A DNA stretch of 58,221 nt, taken from positions 1 to 58,221 of the forward strand of contig JACZKK010000067.1 of assembly GCA_014860115.1 (NCBI GenBank). Direction: 5' to 3'. The DNA is from Ignavibacteriaceae bacterium. Its GTDB lineage: Bacteria > Bacteroidota > Ignavibacteria > Ignavibacteriales > Ignavibacteriaceae. Shown piece after piece: positions 17,832 to 28,102 of this stretch (within the stretch, counting starts at the first letter, position 1; the number at the start of each line of letters is the position of its first letter). Made by a program: the position numbers and the translations under genes. The notes under the pieces are model-generated. The model saw nothing but the letters and a program-made list of their open reading frames with translations, was not told the DNA's origin and did not search any database.

Positions 17832-19844
17832 ATGAACAAATTCAAGCTTGTTTCTAATTACAAACCAGCCGGGGATCAACCACAAGCAATTGAGCAGTTA
17901 GTTGAAAGAATTAAGGGAGGAGATAAATTCCAGACACTATTAGGGGTAACAGGCAGCGGAAAAACATTCACTATTTCAAATGTCATTGAACAATTAAATA
18001 AACCAACGCTCATAATATCTCACAACAAAACTCTGGCTGCTCAGCTTTACTCTGAGTTTAAATCTTTCTTTCCTGAAAATGCTGTCGAATTTTTTATCAG
18101 CTATTACGATTACTATCAGCCCGAAGCTTATGTAGTTAAAAGTGATCTTTACATCGAAAAAGATTTTTCAATCAATGAAGAAATTGACCGTCTCCGCTTA
18201 CGAGCAACTACTTCACTAATCGAAGGAAGAAGAGACGTAATTGTTGTAGCTAGCGTTAGCTGTATTTACGGTATCGGTGCACCGGAAGAATATGCCCGTC
18301 AAATTATATTTGTTAAAAAGGGAGAAAAGCTTGATCGTAAAAAATTTCTGCGTGAGCTTATTGATATTCATTTTGTAAGAAACGATTCTGAGTTTGGCAG
18401 AGGAACTTTCCGCGCTCGTGGAGATGTAATAGAAATCATTCCAGCTTATGAGAATGAAGAAGCAATAAGAATCGAGCTTTGGGATAATGATGTTGAAAAG
18501 ATATCTATCATTGATTCTCTTACAGGAAATGTGCTTCGTGAAGTTGAATCTGCACCAATATATCCGGCCAAATATTTTGTGACTGATCGTGAAAAGATGC
18601 AGAAGGCAATTTATAATATTGAACTTGAGCTGGCCCAAAGACTGGAAGAATTTCGCAAAGCTGAAAAATATCTTGAAGCGCAGCGTCTCGAGCAAAGAAC
18701 AAAGTTTGACATCGAAATGATGAAGGAAATTGGTTACTGCTCAGGAATTGAAAACTATTCACGACATATGGATGGAAGAGCATCCGGTTCACGACCGTTT
18801 AATTTGTTTGATTACTTCCCTGATGATTTTCTTTTAGTTATTGATGAATCTCACGTTACTTTACCACAGATAAGAGGAATGTATAACGGAGATCGAAGCC
18901 GCAAAGGAACGCTGGTCGAATATGGATTTCGTCTTCCCTCAGCACTTGACAACAGACCGATGAAGTATGAAGAATTTATAGAGATGCTTGACCAGGTAAT
19001 TTTTTTAAGTGCCACTCCGGGTGACTACGAACTCGAAATGAGTGGCGGTGTAATAGTAGAGCAGATAATTCGTCCAACAGGTTTACTCGATCCTGAAATT
19101 GAAGTTAGACCAATCAAGGGGCAGATCGATGACCTGATTGATGAAATTAGAACAAGAGTCAATAAAAAAGAAAGAATTCTGGTTACAACCTTAACCAAGA
19201 AAATGGCTGAAGATCTTGCTGATTATCTTGATAAAATTAAAATCCAAGTTCGTTATATTCACAGCGATATTGATTCGCTCGAACGAGTTGAAATACTTCG
19301 TGACTTACGTTTGGGTGAGTTTGATGTTTTAGTTGGTGTAAATCTTTTAAGAGAAGGTCTTGATCTTCCCGAAGTTTCTCTTGTTGCTATTATCGATGCA
19401 GATAAGGAAGGATTCCTAAGAAGCGCAAGATCTTTAATGCAGGTTGCGGGAAGAACTGCAAGAAATGTAAATGGCAAAGTAATTATGTACGGTGATGTGA
19501 TAACTCAATCAATGCAAAAGACAATAAGCGAGACTAATAGAAGAAGAAAACTTCAGAAAAACTATAACGCAGAGCATAACATAGTTCCCGCGACAATCTA
19601 TAAAAGTGTTGATGAAATACTCGCTTCAACTTCTCTTGCCGAGATGAGAAAAAAAGACGACAAAGAGGATTACGGATTTGCAAAAGTCGCAGAGCCTGTG
19701 CTGAAGTATATGAACAAAGAGCAAAAAGAAGATTTAATTGAACAGTTACGAGAACAGATGCGAAATGCAGCAAAAGATCTTGAGTTTGAAAAAGCTGCTT
19801 CGTTGAGAGATGAAATTTTAAGATTGGAGAAAATGGTTAAATAG
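17832..19844 (+). CDS. uvrB: Excinuclease ABC subunit B (UvrB)
   Basis: A 670-residue damage-verification helicase of nucleotide excision repair, working with UvrA and UvrC. Walker A is GVTGSGKT near residue 40, the damage-probing beta-hairpin has [10 protein letters not shown] near 95, the DEAD-like box is VIDESH, motif V/VI regions are [17 protein letters not shown] and QVAGRTARN, and the C-terminal UVR domain (about 630-668) binds UvrC. Length is standard. It starts 3 bp after the CcmE-like gene. No uvrA or uvrC is in the window, which is usual. Confidence 0.98.
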   Translation: MNKFKLVSNYKPAGDQPQAIEQLVERIKGGDKFQTLLGVTGSGKTFTISNVIEQLNKPTLIISHNKTLAAQLYSEFKSFFPENAVEFFISYYDYYQPEAYVVKSDLYIEKDFSINEEIDRLRLRATTSLIEGRRDVIVVASVSCIYGIGAPEEYARQIIFVKKGEKLDRKKFLRELIDIHFVRNDSEFGRGTFRARGDVIEIIPAYENEEAIRIELWDNDVEKISIIDSLTGNVLREVESAPIYPAKYFVTDREKMQKAIYNIELELAQRLEEFRKAEKYLEAQRLEQRTKFDIEMMKEIGYCSGIENYSRHMDGRASGSRPFNLFDYFPDDFLLVIDESHVTLPQIRGMYNGDRSRKGTLVEYGFRLPSALDNRPMKYEEFIEMLDQVIFLSATPGDYELEMSGGVIVEQIIRPTGLLDPEIEVRPIKGQIDDLIDEIRTRVNKKERILVTTLTKKMAEDLADYLDKIKIQVRYIHSDIDSLERVEILRDLRLGEFDVLVGVNLLREGLDLPEVSLVAIIDADKEGFLRSARSLMQVAGRTARNVNGKVIMYGDVITQSMQKTISETNRRRKLQKNYNAEHNIVPATIYKSVDEILASTSLAEMRKKDDKEDYGFAKVAEPVLKYMNKEQKEDLIEQLREQMRNAAKDLEFEKAASLRDEILRLEKMVK

Positions 19845-20019
19845 TCAGCCGATATTTGGGAGATACCCGACCCCACATTCCATACTTATTCCACTCTCAT
19901 AATAATCCACTTAGAATCTTCTAGCTGTAATTTCAGAATTATTTTATTTCCATTGCTTTACAAATTAAATTATTTTTATTATTATCTGAATAATATTATG
20001 CTAAAACAAAAGGCAAAAA

Positions 20020-21555
20020 ATGAAAAAAATCGATCTTAAAACACTCGAAAAAAAAATAAAAGTCCGCCCATTGCAACTACAAGACTATGATCAAATAGTA
20101 GAACTGCAAAAGCTTTGCTTCCCTGGTATGCACACCTGGAAGAAAGAACAACTAGAAAGTCAACTGGAAATTTTCCCGGCGGGACAAATTTGCATTGAAA
20201 TTAATAAAAAGATAGTAGCCTCTTCCAGCAGCCTGATTATTGACTTCGACCTATATAGTGAAAGTGACAACTGGCAGACTTTAAGTGACTCTGGTTACAT
20301 AACAAATCATGATCCTGATGCTGAAACTTTGTACGGTATTGAAATAATGGTTCATCCGGATTACAGATCAATGAAACTCGCTCGAAGACTTTATGATATA
20401 AGAAAAGAAATTGCAATAAAAAATAATCTTAGAAACATTGTTATAGGCGGTAGAATTCCGAACTATGCTAAGTATGAGAAAAAGATGAAGGCAAGAGAAT
20501 ACGTTGAAAAGGTAATTAATAAGGATATCTTCGATCCCGTGCTTACATCTCAACTAGCAAATGGATTTATTTTAAAGAGGATAATTCCTGCTTATATGAT
20601 AGGTGATGAAGAATCAGCTGGATTTGCTACCTTACTTGAATGGTCTAACATTGATTATGTACCTCCGATCGGTAAAAAAATTGTAACTTCAAAAAAAGCC
20701 CGAATTTGTGCAGTACAGTATATGCTTCGCCCAATAAAAAGTTTTGATGATTTTGCAACACAATGTCAATACTTTACAGATGTAGCATCTGGTTATAAAT
20801 GTGATTTTGTTCTCTTTCCCGAAATATTTACACTTCAATTACTTTCGTTTCTTCCAAATGAGAGACCGGGTATTGCAGTCAGGCATCTTGCTGAATTTAC
20901 ACCGCAGTATTTAGAATTATTTAATAAGTTATCTATTAAATACAATATTAATATTATTGGCGGCTCACACTTTACGAAGGAAGATGATGATCTCTTCAAC
21001 ATTGCTTATTTGTTCAGAAGAGATGGAACAATGGAAAAGCAATATAAGATTCATATTACTCCGAATGAAAGAAGATGGTGGGGCATAAAACCTGGTGATA
21101 AAGTAGAAGTGTTTGAAACCGATCGGGGAAAAATAAATATTCAGATTTGTTACGATGTTGAATTTCCCGAACTAAGTCGGATTGCGGTTTCAAAGGGGGC
21201 AGAAATAATCTTCGTTCCATTCTGCACAGATGAACGATATGGTTATTTGAGAGTAAGACAATGCGTTCAAGCCAGATGTATTGAAAATGGTGTGTATGCA
21301 GTTATGGCTGGCAATGTTGGGAATCTTCCTTTTGTTGAAAATATGGATATACAGTATGCTCAATCAGGAATATATACTCCTTCAGATTTTATGTTTTCCC
21401 GTGATGCAATTGCGGCAGAATGCACTCCAAATGTAGAAACAGTAGTCATTCACGACGTTGATGTGGAACTGTTAAAAAGACATCGTTCCCAGGGTAGTAC
21501 TTTAAACTGGTTTGACAGAAGACAGGACCTTTACGAGGTTATTCTTAAAAAGTGA
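20020..21555 (+). CDS. GNAT acetyltransferase / carbon-nitrogen hydrolase fusion
   Basis: A 511-residue two-domain protein. Residues about 14-210 are a GNAT acetyltransferase (YGIEIMVHPDYRSMKLARRLYD is the acetyl-CoA loop region). Residues about 226-511 are a nitrilase-superfamily domain with the full triad Glu268 (LFPEIF), Lys343 (KQYKIH) and Cys377 (QICYDVEFPE). The same fusion is known in Bacteroidetes and other phyla; the reaction is not established, although an amidase paired with an acyl transfer is the obvious idea. Ribosome site AGG six bases upstream. It stands alone after a 175-bp gap. Confidence 0.9.
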   Translation: MKKIDLKTLEKKIKVRPLQLQDYDQIVELQKLCFPGMHTWKKEQLESQLEIFPAGQICIEINKKIVASSSSLIIDFDLYSESDNWQTLSDSGYITNHDPDAETLYGIEIMVHPDYRSMKLARRLYDIRKEIAIKNNLRNIVIGGRIPNYAKYEKKMKAREYVEKVINKDIFDPVLTSQLANGFILKRIIPAYMIGDEESAGFATLLEWSNIDYVPPIGKKIVTSKKARICAVQYMLRPIKSFDDFATQCQYFTDVASGYKCDFVLFPEIFTLQLLSFLPNERPGIAVRHLAEFTPQYLELFNKLSIKYNINIIGGSHFTKEDDDLFNIAYLFRRDGTMEKQYKIHITPNERRWWGIKPGDKVEVFETDRGKINIQICYDVEFPELSRIAVSKGAEIIFVPFCTDERYGYLRVRQCVQARCIENGVYAVMAGNVGNLPFVENMDIQYAQSGIYTPSDFMFSRDAIAAECTPNVETVVIHDVDVELLKRHRSQGSTLNWFDRRQDLYEVILKK

Positions 21556-21606
21556 TAAGTTACAGTGTGTCAATTTTTAAAGTAGTAATTAAACCATAAA
21601 TTCTGA

Positions 21607-22521
21607 ATGCAGGATATCCTAAAAAATTATTTCGGAGTGTCGCCCGAAATACAATTAAAGCTTCTCGAATCATTAATTGTCATCCTTTTAATTATAATAA
21701 TTCAACGGCTTGTTAAGAAATTTTTGCTTGGAAAAATCGAGGACATTAAAGTCCGTTATCAATGGCAGAAGATTTCATTATATCTCTCCGTATTCTTTAT
21801 AATAATTTTTTTAATAAGCACCTGGCTGAATATATTTGGTTCTGTGGCTACATTCCTCGGATTGATTTCTGCCGGAATTGCAATTGCGTTAAAAGATCCC
21901 TTAGTCAATATGGTTGCATGGGGATTCATTTTGATCAGGCAGCCATTTAAAGTTGGTGACCGTATTCAGATTGGCAAAATTGCAGGTGATGTGATTGACA
22001 TTAGACTATTTCAATTCTCGGTAAATGAAATTGGTAATTGGGTGGATGCGGACCAAAGTACTGGAAGAATAATCCACATTCCGAATGGTATGGTTTTCAC
22101 AGAACCGCAGGCAAATTACACTGCTGGATTTGAATATATATGGAATGAGATGCCTGTTCTCTTAACTTTTGAAAGTAACTGGAAAAAAGCGAAGCAGATT
22201 TTAACTGATATCGTGAATCATCATGGAATAGTTCTGAGCACAAATGCCGAAAAGCAAATTAAGGAAGCTGCTAAAAAGTTTTTAATTTTTTATTCTAAAC
22301 TTACTCCGATTGTTTATACTTCTGTAAAAGACAGCGGAGTATTGCTAACCTTAAGATATATTTGCGATCCAAGAGAAAGAAGGTCAATTGAGGAAAAAAT
22401 TTGGGAGGATATTCTCAACCAATTTGCTAGCTGTAATGATATTGATTTCGCTTATCCGACGCAGCGGTTTTATAATAACTCTACTGAAGGCAAGAAAGAC
22501 TTAAAGCCAAAAATCAATTAA
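21607..22521 (+). CDS. Mechanosensitive ion channel, MscS family
   Basis: 304 residues with three N-terminal membrane segments (about 15-35, 55-80, 85-110) and the pore-helix region GSVATFLGLISAGIAIALKDPLVNMVAW, which I give here only by its start and end positions (about 74-101). It is followed by the MscS beta domain (IRQPFKVGDRIQIG, then GRIIHIPNGMVF). Such channels open under membrane tension to release solutes. A C-terminal mixed domain of about 100 residues completes the channel. It lies 51 bp after the GNAT-nitrilase gene, possibly cotranscribed. Confidence 0.92.
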   Translation: MQDILKNYFGVSPEIQLKLLESLIVILLIIIIQRLVKKFLLGKIEDIKVRYQWQKISLYLSVFFIIIFLISTWLNIFGSVATFLGLISAGIAIALKDPLVNMVAWGFILIRQPFKVGDRIQIGKIAGDVIDIRLFQFSVNEIGNWVDADQSTGRIIHIPNGMVFTEPQANYTAGFEYIWNEMPVLLTFESNWKKAKQILTDIVNHHGIVLSTNAEKQIKEAAKKFLIFYSKLTPIVYTSVKDSGVLLTLRYICDPRERRSIEEKIWEDILNQFASCNDIDFAYPTQRFYNNSTEGKKDLKPKIN

Positions 22522-22636
22522 TAGGAAGTGAATAAAATCTTTAAGAATGGAAGCACTGTCTTCATAATTAGGACTGAAGTCTTTGCGTTTTATAAAATCT
22601 TAAAATCTGGACACATGTTAAAATAATCTCCGGAGT

Positions 22637-24866
22637 TTATTTTATCTCCTTCAATCCTTTCGCATCCACAAAAAGAACATCCCCGATTTTATCATAGCCT
22701 TCAAAATATTCACTTCCCTCGCGTTTAAGAAATTCTTCCTGAAAACCGATAATCGTTAATCCTGCCTCAGCTGAGTACTCATTAACAAGTGATTTAAAAC
22801 TCATACCCTGTTCCATCTCAATCACCTGTATATTTTTTTCAAAAATTGGAAGTCGCCCGTATAAAACAAGCTCGTTTAATTTTGCAGTTTCTTTTTCTTT
22901 CTCTCCAACAGGACAGGTACTGAAGATTTTTATAAAAGCTTTTTCCCAATCCGGATGACCAAGAAGAATATAGCTTAGAAGTATCATCAGATTCGCGTTT
23001 TCGAAATCCCAGTTCCTCAGCCAGACATGGATACCATTTGAAAAATTTATACTTCGTGTTGATGCCCCAAGAATGCAGACATCAAAATCACCAGCCTGCA
23101 CAAGGGCGAGATTATCTACGATTTGTTCCAATCCTTCAGATTTACTTTTATCGTACTCGAATATGATCATATTATTTTCCATACCGGAAGGACTAGGCAG
23201 TTGAGCAATTTGAGCTATCGCCGAGGTAAATGATGGAGATATGATCGTATCAACATATATATTTCCTTTTATCATACTTGACCGAGAAACTAACTTCTCC
23301 AAAACTTTTTTTGCTTCTTCACTTTTTGCTTTTGAATAATATCCCTCAATCAAATGGATGTAAGTACCAAATCCAAATCTGTATGATAACCAGCTCAATA
23401 GATTTAATGCCCGGTCTCTTTCGAACGAATCCTTTGTAATGCATACAGCAGAAGGTCTCCAGTTCTTTTTAAAGTCGGATTTTTTTGATTTCTGTAAGTA
23501 AACAAAAACATTTCTACTTAACTGAAACATTGCACTCTGAAATATTGCTGCTATTCCTTGCCTGTCTTTATGATACCGGCTGATAAAAATATAAATAAGT
23601 ATGATTATGAGAATTGATAATAAAGCATACGGAGTACTTATCTGGAACATCAATAATAAGCTGACTAAAAATCCAACAAGTGAAATGTACCATCGGGATT
23701 TAAACGTTGGCCTGTAAGATGGATCAGCACCAAAGTGATATAAAAACGAAATCAAACATAGCGAGCCGTATGTAACCATAAAGAACATTGTAATTATTGT
23801 TGCAACTATATCAACATCTCCAAGTGCAACAAATACCAGTGCAATTATTCCTATTATTATCGATGCATTTCTAGGTTCATTTAGTGATCCAATACCTTTA
23901 GCAAGAAAAGCATTTGCAAAGGGAAGTGGAAAGCATCGGTCCGCACTCAATGCTTGTAATGTACGAGGTGCAACGAGAAATGATCCGATGGCAGAAGAGA
24001 TTGTAGATGCAGCAAGACCCAAAGGAACCACCAGCCATCCAAACAAAGCAATGTCGGACATAATAAGCTGTTCTGATAACAGATCCTCCGGACTTGCAGA
24101 AGTTGCCAGCTTATAAATAATAAAAAAGTAAACTACCAATCCAACAATTGTGGCTGAGATTGTTCCAAGTGGAATTGACTTGCCGGGATTTTTCAAATCA
24201 CCTGATAAACCAACACCCGCAGTCATACCAGTGAATGCCGGAAAGATTATAGCAAAAACCAGAAAAAAATTTTGCGGACGACTAAATGCATTATTAAATA
24301 CACCAACTGAATCAAGGTCACTAATTGGGCTGCCAAGAAAAAAAACATATTAATGAAATAAACAGTATTGCAACAACAGCATAAAGCGCTTTCATGCCGA
24401 TGTTGGCTCCCTTGAATATAATCACAAGTGAAAGAATTATTGTTGCCGGAATGCTTATTACCTGTCGCGGTAGATCCATTCCATAGGAAGTTTTCATCCA
24501 TTCAAAGAAAAATGAGAATGCCTCAGTGAAAGCAATAACATAAAAAGCAACACTTATTGCCTGCGAAAGGAAAAGCGCAATGCCTATTGTTGCACCAATG
24601 TTCAATCCAAAAGACCGGGAGATAATAAAGTATTCCCCGCCACCTTCAACTTTCTGATTAGTTGCGATTTCTGAGATTGCAAGTGCTGTTGGAATAGTAA
24701 CCAGATGTCCTATAATTACAATTAACAAAACACCGAAGAAGCCTAATGTGCCGACCGCAAAGCCAAAACGCAGGAACAGAATAGCACCAAGGATTGTGGA
24801 AATTGCGGTAAAGAAAACAGGTGCAGTTCCGAAACCGTTTGTGGATGAGAATTTAAACTTTTTCAT
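22637..24866 (-). pseudogene. SLC12/APC-type permease interrupted by a +1 frameshift
   Basis: Two frames together encode one protein of about 740 residues. The N-terminal part starts at ATG 24866 with the APC core FFTAISTILGAILFLRFG and five helices, and ends early at a stop at 24321. The downstream frame continues directly with FLGSPISDLDSVGVF and a further helix before the later ATG 24226, so translation from that ATG would lose sequence. The C-terminal half has the cytosolic domain of cation-chloride cotransporters (WLRNWDFENANLMILLSYIL). The shift lies in a run of eight T on the coding strand (plus 24338-24345); seven would restore the frame. It could be a true pseudogene, a phase-variable tract, slippage or an assembly error. 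Confidence 0.85.
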
Positions 24867-24933
24867 TGATTTTCAAATATGCTGATTGGAAATTTAACAG
24901 AAAAAAGTTAATACACAACTGCCATTATCATCT

Positions 24934-25812
24934 TTATAAAGACAATGAAGGAATTATGACCGGAGACTGAGCATCATTAAAATTAACATGCTCACCTCCA
25001 TAAAACACTTTTTCAAGAAACAATCCCGATGGCGGTGCAGTAAATTTAGCAATCTCATTTGATTTTGTATCCAGGTAATTCAGAATATCTTTTTCGGATT
25101 TTTTTCCTCTTCCTACTTCCACTAAAACTCCAACTATTCTCCTTACCATTTTCCAGATGAAGTGTGAACCAACAATTCGTATCAGGATTAAATCACCTTC
25201 TTCTTTCAACTGAATGTCATCTATCAAAACCTTTGTTGACTTTTCTTCGGGATCGTCATCTGAGAAAGATGAGAAATCGTGCATTCCAATAAATAGTTTT
25301 GATGCTGATTCCATTTTCTTAAAATCAAGTTTGTCTTTTATCCACCAGACATAGTTCTTTCCGAAAGCTGTTCTTCGTCTTGCTATTTGGTAGATATAAC
25401 TTCGCGATTTTGCATCTTGTCTTGCATGAAAGTTCTGTGTTGTTTTTTTGACTTCAAGAATATTGATATCGTACGGAAGAAGATCATTAAGTTTCATCCG
25501 GATTATTTCGGGTGCGAGAACAGTATTTGCATCTAGGTGTGCAACCTGGCAAATTGCGTGAACTCCGCTATCTGTTCTTCCCGAGCCCTGAAAATCAATA
25601 AAATCATCGTAAAAGATTTCTCTTGCAGCTTTCACAATAGTTCCCTGAATTGTTTTTGCATTTTCCTGCTTTTGCCATCCGGAATAGCGTGTGCCCTCAT
25701 ACTCAATAAAAAGTTTGAAGCGGGAAAATATTTTTTTGTCAGAATAACTCTTTTTCGGATTATAGCTTTTGTTTCTTTTTGCTGACCAACTATTTTTTAT
25801 CTGCTTTTTCAT
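24934..25812 (-). CDS. truA: tRNA pseudouridine synthase A (TruA)
   Basis: 292 residues. The enzyme makes pseudouridine at positions 38-40 of tRNA anticodon arms. The catalytic aspartate is in GSGRTDSGVHA; other family motifs are YEGTRYSGWQ, FHARQDAKSRSYIY, and GSHFIWKMVRRIVG. A basic tail of about 30 residues precedes the usual N-terminus (MKKQIKNSW...), with no internal ATG that would remove it. It lies 10 bp after the ArsB/NhaD-like transporter and 67 bp before the permease, all in the same direction. Confidence 0.96.
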   Translation of the reverse strand: MKKQIKNSWSAKRNKSYNPKKSYSDKKIFSRFKLFIEYEGTRYSGWQKQENAKTIQGTIVKAAREIFYDDFIDFQGSGRTDSGVHAICQVAHLDANTVLAPEIIRMKLNDLLPYDINILEVKKTTQNFHARQDAKSRSYIYQIARRRTAFGKNYVWWIKDKLDFKKMESASKLFIGMHDFSSFSDDDPEEKSTKVLIDDIQLKEEGDLILIRIVGSHFIWKMVRRIVGVLVEVGRGKKSEKDILNYLDTKSNEIAKFTAPPSGLFLEKVFYGGEHVNFNDAQSPVIIPSLSL

Positions 25813-25822
25813 ATCGGCTTAT

Positions 25823-27067
25823 CTATAATAAAGAATAATTTAATTGTAAGTAGAGAATTAAAATTGATAACAGTAGAGTAATGATGGTTATAAAAAAACC
25901 AACTTTAAAGAACTGCCAGAAACCGATTTCAATATCATATTTCTTTGCAACTTCAATCACAATAAGATTTGCAACCGCACCGATGATAGTTGCATTCCCT
26001 GCCAATGTTGCTGCAGATGCAAGTGACAACCAGAGCAAATCGCTGGATGCCGACTTCAAAATGGGAAGCATCAGTATGGTGTAAGGAACATTGCTTACTA
26101 TCTGCGAAAGAATAAGGCTGAGAGCATGCAGACTAACTATTCCTTCCAAATTATTGCTAATTGGAGTGTTATCAATAAACTGATCGAGAACTCCAACTTT
26201 TTCAATTCCTTGAACAACAATAAAAAGTCCAGCAAAAAATAAAAGTAAAACCCAATCAACTTCTTTGATAACTTTTGAGGGTTTTATCTTACCAATAATT
26301 AATATCAAAGAAGCACCGGCTAAAGCAATAAGCGGGATGGACAGATCTAATGTATGGTGAAAGAAAAATAGTATTATAATCCCAAGAAAAATCGGGACAG
26401 AAAATTTCATCGACTGAAAATTGTAATTGAATTCATTTCCTTGAAAAACGAGATGATTGCTTCTGCTAAATTCCTTTTTGAAAAATACTTTAACCATCAA
26501 TACAATTAAAATCATACCCAGAAATGAAACGGGCAGAAGATGAAACAGAAATTTTGAGTAGGATATTCCTGATTGCATTCCAATTAAAATGTTTTGGGGA
26601 TTGCCGGTGATAGTCATTGCGCTTCCAACATTTGACGCCATTATTTCAGCAATTAAGTATGGAATAGGATTAAGCTTAGCAGATCTGCAGATTTGAATTA
26701 TTACAGGAGTGAATAACAAAACGACGGCATCATTAACAAGAAATGCACTGGCAATACCGGTAACAAAAACTATGATAAATAAAAGTTGATTTCTACTTTT
26801 AGAAAGCGAAATGGTTTTTTCAGCTATGAAAGTGAAAAAGCCATCAATCTCAAGCACAGCAATAACAATCATCATTCCAAGCAAAAGTGCGATTGTGTTA
26901 AAGTCAATTGCAAGAACTGCTTCTTCAAATGTCAACACTCCAAATAATATCATTGCAACAGCACCAAAGAAAGCTGCGGAAGGACGATCAATATTTACTT
27001 TGGGAAGACGGGTATAAATTATCCCGAGAAAAGTTATGATGAATATAATTACAGCGGTGGTGGTCAT
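25823..27067 (-). CDS. ArsB/NhaD-like ion transporter (SLC13 group)
   Basis: 414 residues and about eleven predicted helices, typical of the ion-transporter superfamily containing ArsB, NhaD and P proteins. Visible signatures are LLLGMMIVIAVLE, LVNDAVVLLFTPV and NVGSAMTITGNPQNILIG, with a second half-repeat NVPYTILMLPIL and GNATIIGAVANLI. The exact substrate (arsenite, Na+/H+ or dicarboxylate) is not readable. It lies 22 bp after queD and 10 bp before truA, so it probably shares their transcript; whether it has a link to queuosine is unknown. Confidence 0.85.
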   Translation of the reverse strand: MTTTAVIIFIITFLGIIYTRLPKVNIDRPSAAFFGAVAMILFGVLTFEEAVLAIDFNTIALLLGMMIVIAVLEIDGFFTFIAEKTISLSKSRNQLLFIIVFVTGIASAFLVNDAVVLLFTPVIIQICRSAKLNPIPYLIAEIMASNVGSAMTITGNPQNILIGMQSGISYSKFLFHLLPVSFLGMILIVLMVKVFFKKEFSRSNHLVFQGNEFNYNFQSMKFSVPIFLGIIILFFFHHTLDLSIPLIALAGASLILIIGKIKPSKVIKEVDWVLLLFFAGLFIVVQGIEKVGVLDQFIDNTPISNNLEGIVSLHALSLILSQIVSNVPYTILMLPILKSASSDLLWLSLASAATLAGNATIIGAVANLIVIEVAKKYDIEIGFWQFFKVGFFITIITLLLSILILYLQLNYSLL

Positions 27068-27089
27068 TGAAAATTTTATAACGAAGTGA

Positions 27090-27506
27090 TCATCTTAATG
27101 TCAGCTTCTCTTCAGCATAATCGTGAGATGTTTCATACACTCGAACTTTTATTTCGTTTACATTTTCGGGCAACGCTGCTTTTTCAATTTCATTAAGCAT
27201 GTAAAGACAGATGTTTTCTGCTGTCGATTGAAAATCGACTAAAACTTTTTTGGAGTTCATCTTATCCAAAAACTCAAGAACAACTTTATCGTTCTTGTTT
27301 ACCATAAAAGAATGATCAAGTTTTTCAATTATCGGATTGATGATTTTCTCAACGTCATAGTAATCAATAATCATTTCGTCCTTGTTTAGTTCGCCGTCAA
27401 ACTCAACAAGCATTTTGTAGGAATGACCGTGAATGTTTTTACACTGGCCGAAATGTTCGGGGAGTCTGTGTCCCATTTCCCATCTGAATTCTTTTGCTAT
27501 TTTCAT
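27090..27506 (-). CDS. queD: 6-carboxy-tetrahydropterin synthase (QueD)
   Basis: 138 residues. The enzyme converts dihydroneopterin triphosphate to 6-carboxytetrahydropterin in preQ0/queuosine synthesis. Zinc histidines are His13 (MGHRL), His26 and His28 (HGHSY), and the catalytic Cys22 sits in FGQCKNIHG. The final HDYAEEKL matches the family. Length is standard. It lies in the same direction as queE, from which it is separated by a toxin-antitoxin pair. Confidence 0.95.
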   Translation of the reverse strand: MKIAKEFRWEMGHRLPEHFGQCKNIHGHSYKMLVEFDGELNKDEMIIDYYDVEKIINPIIEKLDHSFMVNKNDKVVLEFLDKMNSKKVLVDFQSTAENICLYMLNEIEKAALPENVNEIKVRVYETSHDYAEEKLTLR

Positions 27507-27518
27507 AATTTATTCTAA

Positions 27519-27821
27519 CTATATTTTAAGTTTTGAAGGATCTTGTCTGACATCAAATAAAGATAAAATTTTAATTATTTGATTTTCTATTGAGTAGTAG
27601 ATAGTTATTTGTTCTGTGAGGACAGAACGGTGGATATCATTTGATTTTTGAGATTTGGGAAAAATTTCAGGGAATTGTTTAATTATCCCAATTCTTTTTT
27701 CTAGCTTTTTGAAGAAATCCGATTTCTCTTTTAAGGACCAGTTTTGTTCAAGGTAATTAATAATTCCATTCAAATTATCGATAGCTTCATCAGTCCAGAC
27801 AAAACTATAAATACTGCTCAT
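27519..27821 (-). CDS. RelE/ParE-type toxin
   Basis: 100 residues with the RelE/ParE fold pattern: FVWTDEAIDNLNGIINYLEQNWS, then IKQFPEIFPKSQ, and a final strand IYYSIENQIIKILSLFDVRQDPSKL. Members either cleave mRNA on the ribosome or poison gyrase; which applies is not readable. Its start overlaps the antitoxin gene by 17 bp, the usual toxin-antitoxin order. It lies 12 bp before queD, so the pair interrupts the queE-queD transcript. Confidence 0.85.
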   Translation of the reverse strand: MSSIYSFVWTDEAIDNLNGIINYLEQNWSLKEKSDFFKKLEKRIGIIKQFPEIFPKSQKSNDIHRSVLTEQITIYYSIENQIIKILSLFDVRQDPSKLKI

Positions 27822-28035
27822 ACTTTTTTCTGACTTCTTCGTGAGGAACTACTCTACCAGCTTTGGCATCTTCAAGGCCTCTTTTAATAGAAGCTTTCTC
27901 AGCTTCAGAAATTTCATCCCACCAATCAGTATTTTTCTCTTGTTCCCTCAAAAGCTTTATTTTATAAATAATTGATTCGTCAGAAAGATTGGCAATCCAA
28001 TTTATAATCTTTAGTTTTTCATTATCTAAGTTCAT
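27805..28035 (-). CDS. Antitoxin of the addiction-module component family
   Basis: 76 residues, acidic. The C-terminal half has the pattern WWDEISEAEKASIKRGLEDAKAGR followed by HEEVRKKYEQYL, typical of small antitoxins paired with ParE/RelE toxins. It overlaps the toxin gene by 17 bp. Such antitoxins bind the toxin and often repress their own promoter, which would lie in the 67 bp between this gene and queE (inference). Confidence 0.82.
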   Translation of the reverse strand: MNLDNEKLKIINWIANLSDESIIYKIKLLREQEKNTDWWDEISEAEKASIKRGLEDAKAGRVVPHEEVRKKYEQYL

Positions 28036-28102
28036 CTCAGTATCTCCAATGAATTATTCTCAATGAAAAATATGCTTTACACATTTAAAACACAATGTTC
28101 TG

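Noticed and set aside
18216-18695. A 159-codon frame opposite uvrB
   Set aside because: It is on the opposite strand of a certain uvrB gene and is rich in Phe, Ser and Asn without a motif.
22637-24866. Treating the permease as two separate genes
   Set aside because: The sequence between the two frames continues the same transporter helix through the homopolymer, so one broken gene is the better reading.
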